Positions 8,709 to 16,551 of a DNA stretch of 36,867 nucleotides are shown in pieces. The number at the start of each line of letters is the position of its first letter. Position 1 is the first letter of the stretch. The notes below the pieces were generated by a model. It saw only the letters and a program-made list of their open reading frames with translations, did not search any database and was not told where the DNA came from. The position numbers and the translations under genes are program-made. The DNA lies in contig CANRSD010000019.1 of the NCBI GenBank assembly GCA_947642355.1, forward strand, positions 1 to 36,867. Reading direction: 5' to 3'. Origin of the DNA: an uncultured Clostridia bacterium. GTDB lineage: Bacteria; Bacillota; Clostridia; TANB77; CAG-508.

Positions 8709-9642
8709 ATTTTAAAAATTTAATTTCCACATTTTTAGCTTTATATTTTCCTGTATCTTTATCTACAACAAATTCTACTAATGATTTCTCTAAACTTGTT
8801 TCTGTTTGCTTTAAATCAGTAGTAAAATAAAATTTAACTTTATCTATTGTTATTTGATTTACAACAATTTCTTTAAATACTTCTATCATATTTTTATCAT
8901 CTTCACAAACAAATATAATTTGCGGAGGAATTTGATAACCTGAATCTCCTAATGTAAAATGTTCATAGAAATCTTTATATAATTTTAATCTTTCTATTAA
9001 CTTTACATTCCAATCTTTTTCACGTCTAACACATTCAAAAACTAAACTTATATTTTTTCCATCTTTTCCTAATGTAACTTCTCCATGAGGTTTAAAGCTT
9101 TTATTTGTTGTTTTTGCAGTTATTTGTGGTTTAACTCTATATTTTTGAAAATTACTTGACTTTCTAGCATATGCTATAATAATCTGATTTCCTGCTAACC
9201 TTTTCTTTATCATTCCAACTGGCTTTGTATTATCCGTTGGTTGCCAAAAACATTCTATTTCTTTTGATGTTAATAAATATTTTCCCATTTTTTCTAAACA
9301 ATAAATTCTATAAATTCCTTTTCCTTCTTCTGATGTAAAGAAATATCTTGTTAGAATTTTTGATTTTACCAATTGATCTAATTTATTATTTAACTTATCT
9401 TGTGATTTTACATCTACACCCTTTTGCATTAAAATTTGATAAATTTGTCTAGAAGTCATAAATTCAAATTCATTTACTAATTCTAGTATCTCAAAGTGAA
9501 TATCAGAAATATGACCCTCATTAATTTTGTGGATAATCTGGTTTATTGAAACATATCCATCTTTTCCATCAAACGTTTTTATTTCCCCTTCCCTAATTGC
9601 GAATGGAGAAACGGTAGTTTTAATATTTTCATCATCTACCAT
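8707..9642 (-). CDS. Winged-helix protein, possibly replication-relaxation-like
   Basis: 311 aa. The ATG at 9642 has AAGGAGGA 8 nt upstream; the TTG at 9648 is too close to that box. Residues ~50-120 (VNEFEFMTSRQIYQIL, then KLDQLVKSKILTRYFF, then YRIYCLEKMGKYLL) read like a winged-helix DNA-binding domain of the kind seen in replication-relaxation proteins of plasmids and integrative elements. The C-terminal half looks like an alpha/beta domain with FECVRREKDWNVKLIERLKLY, which could be nuclease-like; that is only an impression. It is the last gene of the operon from 15084 and is convergent with the VirD4-like gene. Confidence 0.6.
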   Translation of the reverse strand: MVDDENIKTTVSPFAIREGEIKTFDGKDGYVSINQIIHKINEGHISDIHFEILELVNEFEFMTSRQIYQILMQKGVDVKSQDKLNNKLDQLVKSKILTRYFFTSEEGKGIYRIYCLEKMGKYLLTSKEIECFWQPTDNTKPVGMIKKRLAGNQIIIAYARKSSNFQKYRVKPQITAKTTNKSFKPHGEVTLGKDGKNISLVFECVRREKDWNVKLIERLKLYKDFYEHFTLGDSGYQIPPQIIFVCEDDKNMIEVFKEIVVNQITIDKVKFYFTTDLKQTETSLEKSLVEFVVDKDTGKYKAKNVEIKFLK

Positions 9643-9656
9643 TTTCAAAATCCTCC

Positions 9657-10460
9657 TTAAACTATTACTAATTTGATTTTCTTTTTTTCTTTTATTATCT
9701 TTTTAATATAGACATCTACAGTTTGTCCATATTGATAACCATCTTTATATTCTGCAAGACCTACTAAATTTGGTTTTAATTCTATAAATATACCATTTTT
9801 ATATTTATCTGTATCTTTTATCTTTCCTTTAATTATAGATCTTTCAGAAATCCCTTTAATATTTTCTTCCCATGTTCCACATAGTTCCTTATATGAAAAA
9901 AATATTTTCCTATCTTCTTTGTCAATAGATTTTATCATAACATTAATCTTTTGTCCAATAAAAAATCTTTCTTTTGGAGATTTTATCCTAGAAATTGAAA
10001 TATCTCCAACTGATAATAAACCTACTACACCTGCTCCAATTTCTATAAAAGCTCCATAATCCCTAATATTTCTTACAATTCCTTTTACTATCATTCCTTC
10101 TTTTAAATTTTCTTGCATCCAATTATATGCTTCTTCATTTGCATTCTTTCTTGAAAGAATTACTTTGTTATCATTATAAATTTCTTTAATTTTAAACTGA
10201 ACATATGAATTTAATTTATTTTTACAAATACTAGTTTTAGCATATCCAAAATCATCATTGCCAAAAAATTCTACTTCATTTCTTGGTATAACTCCTTCTA
10301 TATTATTTCCTAGTTTTATATGTAAATTATAATAAGAGTCACAATCATATACTTTTCCCTGTATTATTTCTCCTGTTTTATATGCATTTTTTATAAAATC
10401 TAATTTATAATCCTCTTTATTTTCTATCCATCCTTCTGGAATAAATTTTAAATACTCCAT
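9657..10460 (-). CDS. S1-domain RNA-binding protein
   Basis: 267 aa with three S1-like OB folds: residues ~30-105 (GEIIQGKVYDCDSYYNLHIK), ~120-190 (GMIVKGIVRNIRDYGAFIEI, the clearest copy) and ~205-265. S1 repeats bind single-stranded RNA, as in ribosomal protein S1 and relatives. The protein is shorter than true S1, so it is probably an accessory ribosome- or RNA-associated factor. It sits directly after the two pseudouridine synthases, 23 nt from rluB, and its stop lies within the ribosome binding site region of the next gene. The start ATG follows AAAGGAG. Confidence 0.85.
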   Translation of the reverse strand: MEYLKFIPEGWIENKEDYKLDFIKNAYKTGEIIQGKVYDCDSYYNLHIKLGNNIEGVIPRNEVEFFGNDDFGYAKTSICKNKLNSYVQFKIKEIYNDNKVILSRKNANEEAYNWMQENLKEGMIVKGIVRNIRDYGAFIEIGAGVVGLLSVGDISISRIKSPKERFFIGQKINVMIKSIDKEDRKIFFSYKELCGTWEENIKGISERSIIKGKIKDTDKYKNGIFIELKPNLVGLAEYKDGYQYGQTVDVYIKKIIKEKKKIKLVIV

Positions 10461-10483
10461 CTTTTCTCCTTTGTAATTAATTA

Positions 10484-11207
10484 TTAAATTATTAAACTTT
10501 TAACTTCAGAAGTTTTTAAATATCTCCATTTTCCAATTTCTATATTTTTCACATCTAAATTTCCAATTTTAGCTCTATGAAGTGCTAACACCTTCTTCCC
10601 TATTGCTTCACACATCTTTCTTATTTGCCTATTTCTACCTTCATGAATTGTTATCATAAGTCTTGACTGATTTTTGTCCAAATCTGTTTTTAAAATTTTA
10701 ACCTTAGCTGGTTTTGTCTTATATTCTTCATCTATAATAACACCATCTTTTAATTTTTGAACATCTTCATTATTTACTATTCCTATTAATGTTACTGTAT
10801 ATGTTTTATCTATTTCATGTTTTGGATGAGTTATTTTATAAACAAAATCTCCATCATCTGTAAGTAATAGTGCACCAGATGTATACATATCAAGCCTACC
10901 AACTGGCACAATTCTTCTTTCTTTTATATTTATTAAATCCAAAACTGTATCTCTACCGAAATTGATCTTTTGCTGTACTAACATACCCAATAGGTTTATT
11001 TAATAATATATATACATAATCTTTGTTTAAGTTTTTTACCGCTTTTCCATTATATTTTACTTCATCTTTTTCATCATCTATTTTGGTTCCAAGCTCTGTT
11101 ATAATTTCTCCATTTACTTCTATTTTTCCTTGTAAAATCAATTCCTCAGATTTTCTTCTTGAAGCAATTCCTGACGAAGCTAAAAATTTTTGTAATCTTA
11201 TTTCCAT
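10484..11207 (-). CDS. rluB: Pseudouridine synthase RluB/RsuA family, with +1 shift at CGG
   Basis: 240 aa after the shift, normal for the family. An S4 RNA-binding domain (MEIRLQKFLASSGIASRR) occupies residues 1-60. The catalytic domain contains GRLDMYTSGALLLTDDGD, with the conserved catalytic Asp in GRLD, and the C-terminal motif EGRNRQIRKMCEAIG. It converts a specific uridine of rRNA, most likely 23S, to pseudouridine. The join at the shift reads STAKDQF-G-RDTVLDLI, matching the strongly conserved DQFGR segment. Unshifted, CGG is followed at once by TAG, giving a useless 84-aa product. It lies 13 nt downstream of rluD in the same operon. Confidence 0.9.
10956..10958 (-). other. rluB: In-frame CGG, +1 shift site in rluB
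   Basis: Coding strand TTT-CGG-TAG. Dropping the C gives TTT-GGT-AGA, restoring the conserved Phe-Gly-Arg of KDQFGR. The codon after CGG in the unshifted frame is a stop. Confidence 0.9.
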
Positions 11208-11220
11208 AATTTTTCCTCTA

Positions 11221-12130
11221 CTAATTAGTTTTATCTAATTCCTCTAAAATCTTTTTAAAATATTCTGGAATATCTGCTTGTAAATCAATTTCTTTATTAG
11301 TTCTAGGATGAATAAATTTCAGCTCTTTACTATGTAACATTTGCCCTACTACATTAAATTGATTCTTGCCATTTGAATATACTATATCTCCTATAATAGG
11401 ATAACCTATTTGTGCCATATGAACTCTAATCTGATGTGTTCTACCTGTTTCAATATTTACTTCTATATATGTATAATTTTTATATCTTTTCAAAACTTTA
11501 AAATGAGTAATAGCCTCTTTCCCATTTTTATCAACTGCCATTTTTACTCTATCATTCATATTCCTTGAAATTGGCATATTTATAGTGGCTTCATTTTCTT
11601 TTATTACGCCTCTAACTAAAGCAACATATGTCTTTTTTACTTTATGTTCTTTAATTTGATTACTTATATTTATATGTGCTTCATCATTTTTAGCAATAAT
11701 TAAAAGTCCAGAAGTATCTTTATCAATTCTATGTATAATACCTGGTCTTATTTCTCCACCAATTCCAGACAAACTATCTTTAGCATATGCCATAATTGCA
11801 TTAACTAAAGTTCCATTTGGATTTCCATTACCTGGATGTACTACTAATCCTTTCTGTTTATTAACAACAATAATATCCTCATCTTCATAAACAATATCAA
11901 GTGGTATATTTTCTGGTTCAATAGTAGATTCTTTTACTTCTTCAGGTTCTACTGTTATTTTATCATTTTCTAAAACTTTATATGAAGATTTCACATTTTT
12001 TCCATTTACTAAAATATTTCCATTTTCTATCATTCTAGAAACTGCTACTCTAGAAATATTTTTTTCTTTATTTGCAACATATTTATCTATTCGTATTCCA
12101 ACATCTAAACTACCGAACTATATATTCCAA
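11221..12130 (-). CDS. rluD: Pseudouridine synthase RluA/RluD family, with +1 shift at CGG
   Basis: 302 aa after the shift. An S4 domain lies at residues ~10-75 and the catalytic domain after it, with GIIHRIDKDTSGLLIIAKND (catalytic Asp in HRIDKDTSG) and the motif TGRTHQIRVHMAQIGYPI. It modifies 23S rRNA uridines in the RluD group. The only in-frame start is the TTG at 12130, preceded by GGAAGAGAGAG and placed 19 nt after the stop of the upstream glycosyltransferase gene. The shift comes after five codons: EYIV-G-SLDVGIRIDKYV. Without it, the conserved RIDKYV start of the S4 domain has no start codon of its own. Confidence 0.88.
12113..12115 (-). other. rluD: In-frame CGG, +1 shift site in rluD
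   Basis: Coding strand GTT-CGG-T, six codons after the TTG start. Dropping the C gives IVGSLDVGIRIDKY. Confidence 0.8.
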
Positions 12131-12149
12131 TTTAAAACTCTCTCTTCCT

Positions 12150-12906
12150 TTAAAAATTTCCCTTTGTTTTATCTTTTTTTAATGTAATTTTTATTAAATA
12201 TATCGGCAATACTACCATTCTAAATATTCTTTTAGGCTCTATGCATAAACGCCAAAACCATTCTAGCCCTAGCTTTTGAAAAATCTTTGGTGCTCTTTTT
12301 ATTTTTCCAGCTTCATAATCAAAAGTTCCACCTTGACCGAGTTGCTATATCAACCTTTAGTCTTTCTCTATTTTTATAAATCCATTTTTCTTGAAGTGGT
12401 GCTCCCATCGCAACAAATAAAACATTTGGGCTTAAAGAATTTATTTCTTCTATTACTTCTTCTTCTTTATGTTTTTTAAAAAATCCTTCATGACATCCGA
12501 ACAATCTTACAATTAGGATAATCTTTTAAAACATTTTCTTTTGCTTTCTCAGCTATTTCTTCTTCTCCACCTAAAAAATAAAATGTCCAACCTTCTTTTT
12601 CTCCGAAGTTCTAATAATTTTCTAAAATAAGCTTGTCCGTGGTATTCTCTCTTTAAACTTTCTTTTTTGAAGCTTACCTCCTATCATTACACCTATACTA
12701 TCTGGAGTTGCAAAATCTGCACTTTTTAATATATCAAAAAATTCCTTATCTTTATTAGCAAGCATAATAAATTCTGTATTTGGTGCAACTACCAATTTAC
12801 ATGTTTTATTACTATTTTCTATTAAATATTTAGAATATTTTCCTGCTTCTTCCAATGTACAATTATCTATATTAACTCCAAGTATTTTTATTATATCTCT
12901 TTGCAA
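12150..12906 (-). CDS. WecG/TagA/CpsF-family glycosyltransferase, with four +1 shifts at CGG
   Basis: 250 aa after four shifts, the normal length for this family (GT26). Landmarks in order: LGVNIDNCTLEEA, VVAPNTEFIMLA, DSIGVMIGG, RIPGQAYF, GWTFYFLGGEEE, CHEGFF, FVAMGAPLQEKWI and VDIATGQGGTFDYEAGKIKR, then the family-typical LGLEWFWRLCIEPKRI. These enzymes add N-acetylmannosamine or a related sugar to a lipid-linked precursor of teichoic acid or another surface glycan at the inner membrane face. The TTG start at 12906 follows AAGGCGGTG located in the end of lspA. Read as a normal frame the gene breaks into four pieces; each break is an in-frame CGG before a conserved Gly. Confidence 0.88.
12337..12339 (-). 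other. In-frame CGG, +1 shift site 4 of the glycosyltransferase gene
   Basis: Coding strand ACT-CGG-T. Dropping the C gives VDIATGQGGTFD, the conserved glycine-rich motif of the family. Confidence 0.88.
12497..12499 (-). other. In-frame CGG, +1 shift site 3 of the glycosyltransferase gene
   Basis: Coding strand GTT-CGG-A. Dropping the C gives YPNCKIVGCHEGFF. The CGG is in frame with the previous shift, 35 codons after it. Confidence 0.88.
12603..12605 (-). other. In-frame CGG, +1 shift site 2 of the glycosyltransferase gene
   Basis: Coding strand CTT-CGG-A. Dropping the C gives KLLELGEKEGWTFYF. Confidence 0.88.
12637..12639 (-). other. In-frame CGG, +1 shift site 1 of the glycosyltransferase gene
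   Basis: Coding strand CCA-CGG-A. Dropping the C gives RIPGQAYFRKLLE, the RIPG/RVPG segment of the family. This is codon 90 from the TTG start. Confidence 0.88.
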
Positions 12907-12908
12907 AA

Positions 12909-13379
12909 TTACACCGCCTTATTTATTTCTTTAAAAGAAAACAACATTATATTTATTATGAATAAAATCCAACCTAAAACTATAAAAATATCTGCTAAAT
13001 TAAATATTGGAAAATTTCCTACTTTTATAAAATCCAATACAGCTCCTCTAAAAACTCTATCTACTAAATTTGATATTCCACCTGCAATTATAAATGAAAT
13101 AAATATTATAGTTTTTAATGTCATAAATTTTTTCTGATTTATAACATATCTAATAATTAAAGTTAAAACTAAAAGCATTAAACATATATTTTTTAAATTA
13201 TTCTTATTCATCCCAAATGCAATACCTTCATTTTCAATTTTAGTAATAACAAACACATTTGAAATACAATTTATTTTATCTTCTACAAATTTATCAACTA
13301 TAATTTTAGAAAATTGATCAATTATAATTAAAACCAAAACTATACTAAGCATAATTTTTAAAATTCTTTTTAATTCCAT
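12909..13379 (-). CDS. lspA: Lipoprotein signal peptidase (signal peptidase II)
   Basis: About 156 aa with four transmembrane helices. The family motifs are present: NEGIAFGM, GGISNLVDR and FNLADIFIVLG, with the two catalytic Asp residues in NLVDR and NLAD. It cleaves signal peptides of diacylated prolipoproteins in the cytoplasmic membrane. The start chosen is the ATG at 13379, six nt after a CGGAG box. The earlier in-frame ATG at 13394 lies inside the upstream gene and would put a CGG codon at position 2, so it is disfavoured. Upstream gene and lspA are separated by 4 nt. Confidence 0.95.
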   Translation of the reverse strand: MELKRILKIMLSIVLVLIIIDQFSKIIVDKFVEDKINCISNVFVITKIENEGIAFGMNKNNLKNICLMLLVLTLIIRYVINQKKFMTLKTIIFISFIIAGGISNLVDRVFRGAVLDFIKVGNFPIFNLADIFIVLGWILFIINIMLFSFKEINKAV

Positions 13380-13383
13380 AAAT

Positions 13384-15084
13384 TTACTCCGCATTTAATC
13401 TTTTATATATTGTAAATTTACCATCTCCATATATCACACTATAATTAGCATCTTTTTTTATTTTCTCATTCACATCATCATTTGCATATAGCATAACATG
13501 CCTTACTCCGTATTTTTTAAATATATTTTCATAATCTGAATTTAATCTTGGAACTGCTAAAGCATCTGTAAATATATCTTTACCTCCATTAAACTCTGGT
13601 GTATATAAATCACATCTTGAATCTATAAATACTGGTATTCCTTTAAATAATAAATAACTTCCATAATTATACTCATTATATAATTTCAGCTCCTCTGGAG
13701 CAATATTATTATCCTTCATATATGTTAATAACCATTCAGCTGCTTCAACTGGATAACTATTAGTTTCAATATATTCATTATTTTCTTTTTCTTTATACAT
13801 ATCTCTTCCAATTAATGTTACAATTGCTACTATAACTATCATTCCTACTATATTTGTAGCTAATTTTTTTAACATTTTACATAAATTTTCATCATATTTA
13901 GCTAAAAAATCTGCTATCAGTTTTGCTAAAATTGGCATGCACATTATTACTACTAAAGAAACTTGCCTCCTTGCTTTAAATGATAATATTAAAGTACCTG
14001 CTATCATAAGCAAATCACTTAATCTTACTTTTATATCAATTAAAATTAATATTGCAAACATAATAATTAACATAAATGCAAATTCCATATTATCAGCTAA
14101 AGTTAAAGGTAAATGTTCATTTATTGAATTAGTTGTATTTCCGCGATATATATTATAAGTATAAGTAAAAGCTCCTTTTCCCATAGGATTTACAAATCCT
14201 AAAAGAAGTGCAATAATTAATACTATTATAAGAGTAATCATTGCTTTATTTTTAGTTATAATAACTTTATATGGATTTTTTCTACTTTTCTCTCTTTTTA
14301 TTTTTCTAGATTCAACGTTTTTTCTACTTTTTTCAATCAAAGATAAATATTTTTCTTTTTTACTTTCTGAATTAGTAAATTTCTTTAAAACATTTACAAT
14401 TCCTCTAAATAATACTTCATCTAAATCTAAATCACTTAAAACTATAAAAACAAACTCAGCAAGATATGGAAGAGCAAATACAAAAAACATTGGAAATACT
14501 GCACAATGTAATTGTACAATTAAAAATGCTATAAATAATAATGCTAGTCCATATCTTTTTTTATTAGTTTCTAGTAATTTTTCTATAAAAAATATTTCCC
14601 AAACAAATAATATAAATGTAACAAGTTGTGCTCTTGCTGCAATATATGGCTTTAAAAGATAAAGTGCAAATAATGAAGCTAAACCTGATACTATTCTATT
14701 TTTGTTTGTAAGTTTTAAACTTGTTTTATATATAGAAAATCCTAAAATTGCTGTGAGTATCATTGTTAAAACATAAATACCCGTAGTCCAAAAACGACCA
14801 CACATAGCATAAAAAACATATGTTAATAAATCATATAACCAATGTGGCCAACTATATGGCAAATTATGCCATGAAAAAGGATCATGTGCTATATTAGTTA
14901 CACCATGTTCAAATATATAATTTCCACACTTTATATTATAAAATGTATCATTTTGAAAAGATTTTGGTGTAACTGCAATTGCAATTATAACAATACAAAT
15001 TATAGTTATTATATCAAATATAAAATTATTGGCTTTATCAGATCTTTCTTTTTTTACTTTTTTAGTTATTAAGTCTTCGTCCAT
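13384..15084 (-). CDS. Polytopic membrane protein, GT-C glycosyltransferase-like
   Basis: 566 aa. After a basic N-terminus there are about 11-12 hydrophobic helices, with an Asp- and His-containing first outer loop (QNDTFYNIKCGNYIFEHG, then HDPFSWHNLPYSWPHWLYDL). A soluble C-terminal domain (residues ~440-566) contains YNYGSYLLFKGIPVFIDSRCDLY. This layout resembles GT-C membrane glycosyltransferases that use polyprenyl-phosphate sugars, but no named family can be assigned by eye. A basic linker near residues 235-275 separates two membrane blocks. First gene of the operon running to 8707. The ATG follows AGGAG, with promoter 15133-15161 upstream. Confidence 0.65.
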   Translation of the reverse strand: MDEDLITKKVKKERSDKANNFIFDIITIICIVIIAIAVTPKSFQNDTFYNIKCGNYIFEHGVTNIAHDPFSWHNLPYSWPHWLYDLLTYVFYAMCGRFWTTGIYVLTMILTAILGFSIYKTSLKLTNKNRIVSGLASLFALYLLKPYIAARAQLVTFILFVWEIFFIEKLLETNKKRYGLALLFIAFLIVQLHCAVFPMFFVFALPYLAEFVFIVLSDLDLDEVLFRGIVNVLKKFTNSESKKEKYLSLIEKSRKNVESRKIKREKSRKNPYKVIITKNKAMITLIIVLIIALLLGFVNPMGKGAFTYTYNIYRGNTTNSINEHLPLTLADNMEFAFMLIIMFAILILIDIKVRLSDLLMIAGTLILSFKARRQVSLVVIMCMPILAKLIADFLAKYDENLCKMLKKLATNIVGMIVIVAIVTLIGRDMYKEKENNEYIETNSYPVEAAEWLLTYMKDNNIAPEELKLYNEYNYGSYLLFKGIPVFIDSRCDLYTPEFNGGKDIFTDALAVPRLNSDYENIFKKYGVRHVMLYANDDVNEKIKKDANYSVIYGDGKFTIYKRLNAE

Positions 15085-15103
15085 TTTAAACTCCTATTTT
15101 TTC

Positions 15104-15118
15104 TTAGGGAAACCCTAA
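15104..15118. promoter_or_regulatory. Palindrome in the leader of the 15084-8707 operon
   Basis: TTAGGG/CCCTAA around a 3-nt centre, between the -10 box (15133-15138) and the ribosome binding site. It could be an operator or a short leader hairpin. In a region with almost no GC it stands out, but function is not known. Confidence 0.4.
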
Positions 15119-15132
15119 TTTTAACTGTATTG

Positions 15133-15161
15133 ATTATATACTTTATTACATAAATTGTAAA
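15133..15161 (-). promoter_or_regulatory. Promoter of the 15084-8707 operon
   Basis: TTTACA and TATAAT are separated by 17 nt on the minus strand, about 50 nt upstream of the ATG at 15084. Confidence 0.65.
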
Positions 15162-15200
15162 GAAAATTTTTACATAAATTTCTCATAAAATTTTGTACAT

Positions 15201-15222
15201 AAAAAGAGGGACTATTTCCCTC
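15201..15222 (-). terminator. Terminator after the gene at 15242-15496
   Basis: Stem GAGGGA/TCCCTC with a 5-nt loop, followed by five Ts on the minus strand. Confidence 0.75.
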
Positions 15223-15241
15223 CTTTGCTACATAATATACA

Positions 15242-15496
15242 TTAGTAAACATACTCTGGTTTATTCACATCATTATAAACCTCAAATCCCAATATTTTTA
15301 CTTGCGTTCCTTCAACATACTCAAATTTCATATCTTCTTTATTTAAAAATTCTATATGATATAAAACTACTTTATAAAAAAATGCTTTATATTCTACTGT
15401 TCCTCCGTCCTGATATACAAATCTAATAGGCACAAATAGTATAATTATTACTATTAAAACAATTATATACTTAAGTATTCTTTTTTTATTATTCAT
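15242..15496 (-). CDS. Small membrane-anchored protein, 84 aa
   Basis: An N-terminal transmembrane helix (residues ~8-25) is followed by a ~58-residue outer domain with YQDGGTVEYKAFFYKVVLYH and VEGTQVKILGFEVY. The DGGT-x-EY segment recalls a small uncharacterised protein family common in Clostridia; I have no function for it. The ATG follows AGGAG, and the gene has its own terminator. Confidence 0.65.
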   Translation of the reverse strand: MNNKKRILKYIIVLIVIIILFVPIRFVYQDGGTVEYKAFFYKVVLYHIEFLNKEDMKFEYVEGTQVKILGFEVYNDVNKPEYVY

Positions 15497-15553
15497 TTTA
15501 ATCTCCTAAATTTAAATGTATTTCCCTTCTCCAAATTTGATTTTTAAAAACAG

Positions 15554-15601
15554 CAATTAAAATATATTTACATACTAATATACATTTTGCAATTAGTCAA
15601 C
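15554..15601 (+). repeat. Dispersed 48-bp repeat, copy 2
   Basis: Aligns without gaps to 6098-6145 at about 80% identity. It sits in the gap between ssb and the small membrane protein gene, close to the ssb terminator. Confidence 0.55.
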
Positions 15602-15607
15602 TATACA

Positions 15608-15648
15608 TAAAAAATGAGTAAACCTTTGCTTACCAAAAATCTACTCAT
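15608..15648 (-). terminator. ssb: Terminator after ssb
   Basis: Stem ATGAGTA/TACTCAT with a 21-nt loop and a T-run on the minus strand. Confidence 0.65.
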
Positions 15649-15674
15649 CTTTTATATAATATATATACAATATT

Positions 15675-16343
15675 TTAAACTGTTTCTTCTTGAACCTCTG
15701 CTTGTTCTTCTTTACTAACTATTTCCATACTTGCTACTGATACTTCATAAGCAACTCTTGTCTCAACGGTTCCATCTTCATATTTTTTCTCATACATTCT
15801 TGATTGAACTCTACCTACTAACTTTACTTCTGTTCCAACTTCAATGTTTTGGCAGAATCTTGCGTTTCTTCCCCAAGCAATACAAGGTATGTAATCAGAT
15901 TTATTATATGCACGGTTAACTGCTAATAATATATCTGAAATTTCTCTTCCAAATGGTGTTTGTCTATATATAGGTTTTTTACAAACATATCCAACTAATA
16001 TTACTTCATTAGTTACAGCATCTTTTTCATTTTCTTCTAATTGAACTTCTTTTATTTCTTTTGCAAATACTGTTAATATCAATCTATTTCTTTCATTTTC
16101 ATAATTATTGTAAGATCTAAATTGACCTTCTACTTCAACTTCTTTTCCTATACTAAGATTAATATCTGTTAATAATCTTTCAGATACAGTTATTGGTATT
16201 ATGTCTGAATTTGAACTCAAACGAATAACTTCAAGATTAAAACTATAAAACTTCTCCCCATAAATTTCATGGCTATACTTTTGTTCACTTACTATTTTTC
16301 CCACTAATACTAAGTGGTTATTTTCTGAATAATTTGTATTCAA
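15675..16343 (-). CDS. ssb: Single-stranded DNA-binding protein with two OB folds
   Basis: 222 aa. Two OB-fold domains: residues ~10-100 (LVLVGKIVSEQKYSHEIYGE), then a second at ~110-205 (VILVGYVCKKPIYRQTPFGR, then ILLAVNRAY, then YIPCIAWG) that matches SSB best. The tail is short and acidic (QAEVQEETV) and lacks the usual DDDIPF end. The start chosen is the TTG at 16343, six nt after AAGGAGGAG; an upstream in-frame TTG at 16370 lies before that box. A two-domain form is common in Clostridia and may serve as an accessory SSB. A near-consensus promoter lies at 16427-16455. Confidence 0.85.
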   Translation of the reverse strand: MNTNYSENNHLVLVGKIVSEQKYSHEIYGEKFYSFNLEVIRLSSNSDIIPITVSERLLTDINLSIGKEVEVEGQFRSYNNYENERNRLILTVFAKEIKEVQLEENEKDAVTNEVILVGYVCKKPIYRQTPFGREISDILLAVNRAYNKSDYIPCIAWGRNARFCQNIEVGTEVKLVGRVQSRMYEKKYEDGTVETRVAYEVSVASMEIVSKEEQAEVQEETV

Positions 16344-16426
16344 TTTATACTCCTCCTTAAATTTATCCAATGTATCTTACTTAAATATTGCGTTCTTCTT
16401 TATTATTTCTCATACGAAACAAGTAT

Positions 16427-16455
16427 ATTATAGCACTTTTTCCATAATTTGTCTA
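16427..16455 (-). promoter_or_regulatory. ssb: Promoter of ssb
   Basis: TAGACA and TATAAT are separated by 17 nt on the minus strand, about 85 nt upstream of the TTG start at 16343. Confidence 0.7.
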
Positions 16456-16496
16456 CATAAAATTGAAAATTTCTGTATTTTTTGTAAAAAAACATA

Positions 16497-16518
16497 ATAA
16501 AAATGCTAATTTCATTAG
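16497..16518 (-). terminator. Weak terminator after murD
   Basis: A short CTAAT/ATTAG stem with a 3-nt loop and a T-rich run on the minus strand, 34 nt after the murD stop codon. Confidence 0.4.
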
Positions 16519-16551
16519 TTTTACCACTTAATATTTATAAAAAAGATAGTT

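Noticed and set aside
6362-9642. Integrative conjugative element
   Set aside because: Only one coupling-protein-like gene and one winged-helix gene are present. No integrase, relaxase, VirB4 or att repeats are visible.
10953-11207. Short stand-alone S4-domain protein
   Set aside because: It continues in the +1 frame as a complete RluB, and the join restores the conserved DQFGR segment.
13380-13394. Earlier lspA start at 13394 (MRSKF)
   Set aside because: It overlaps the end of the upstream gene, has a worse ribosome binding site, and would make the only arginine-reading CGG in the window. The ATG at 13379 is well placed.
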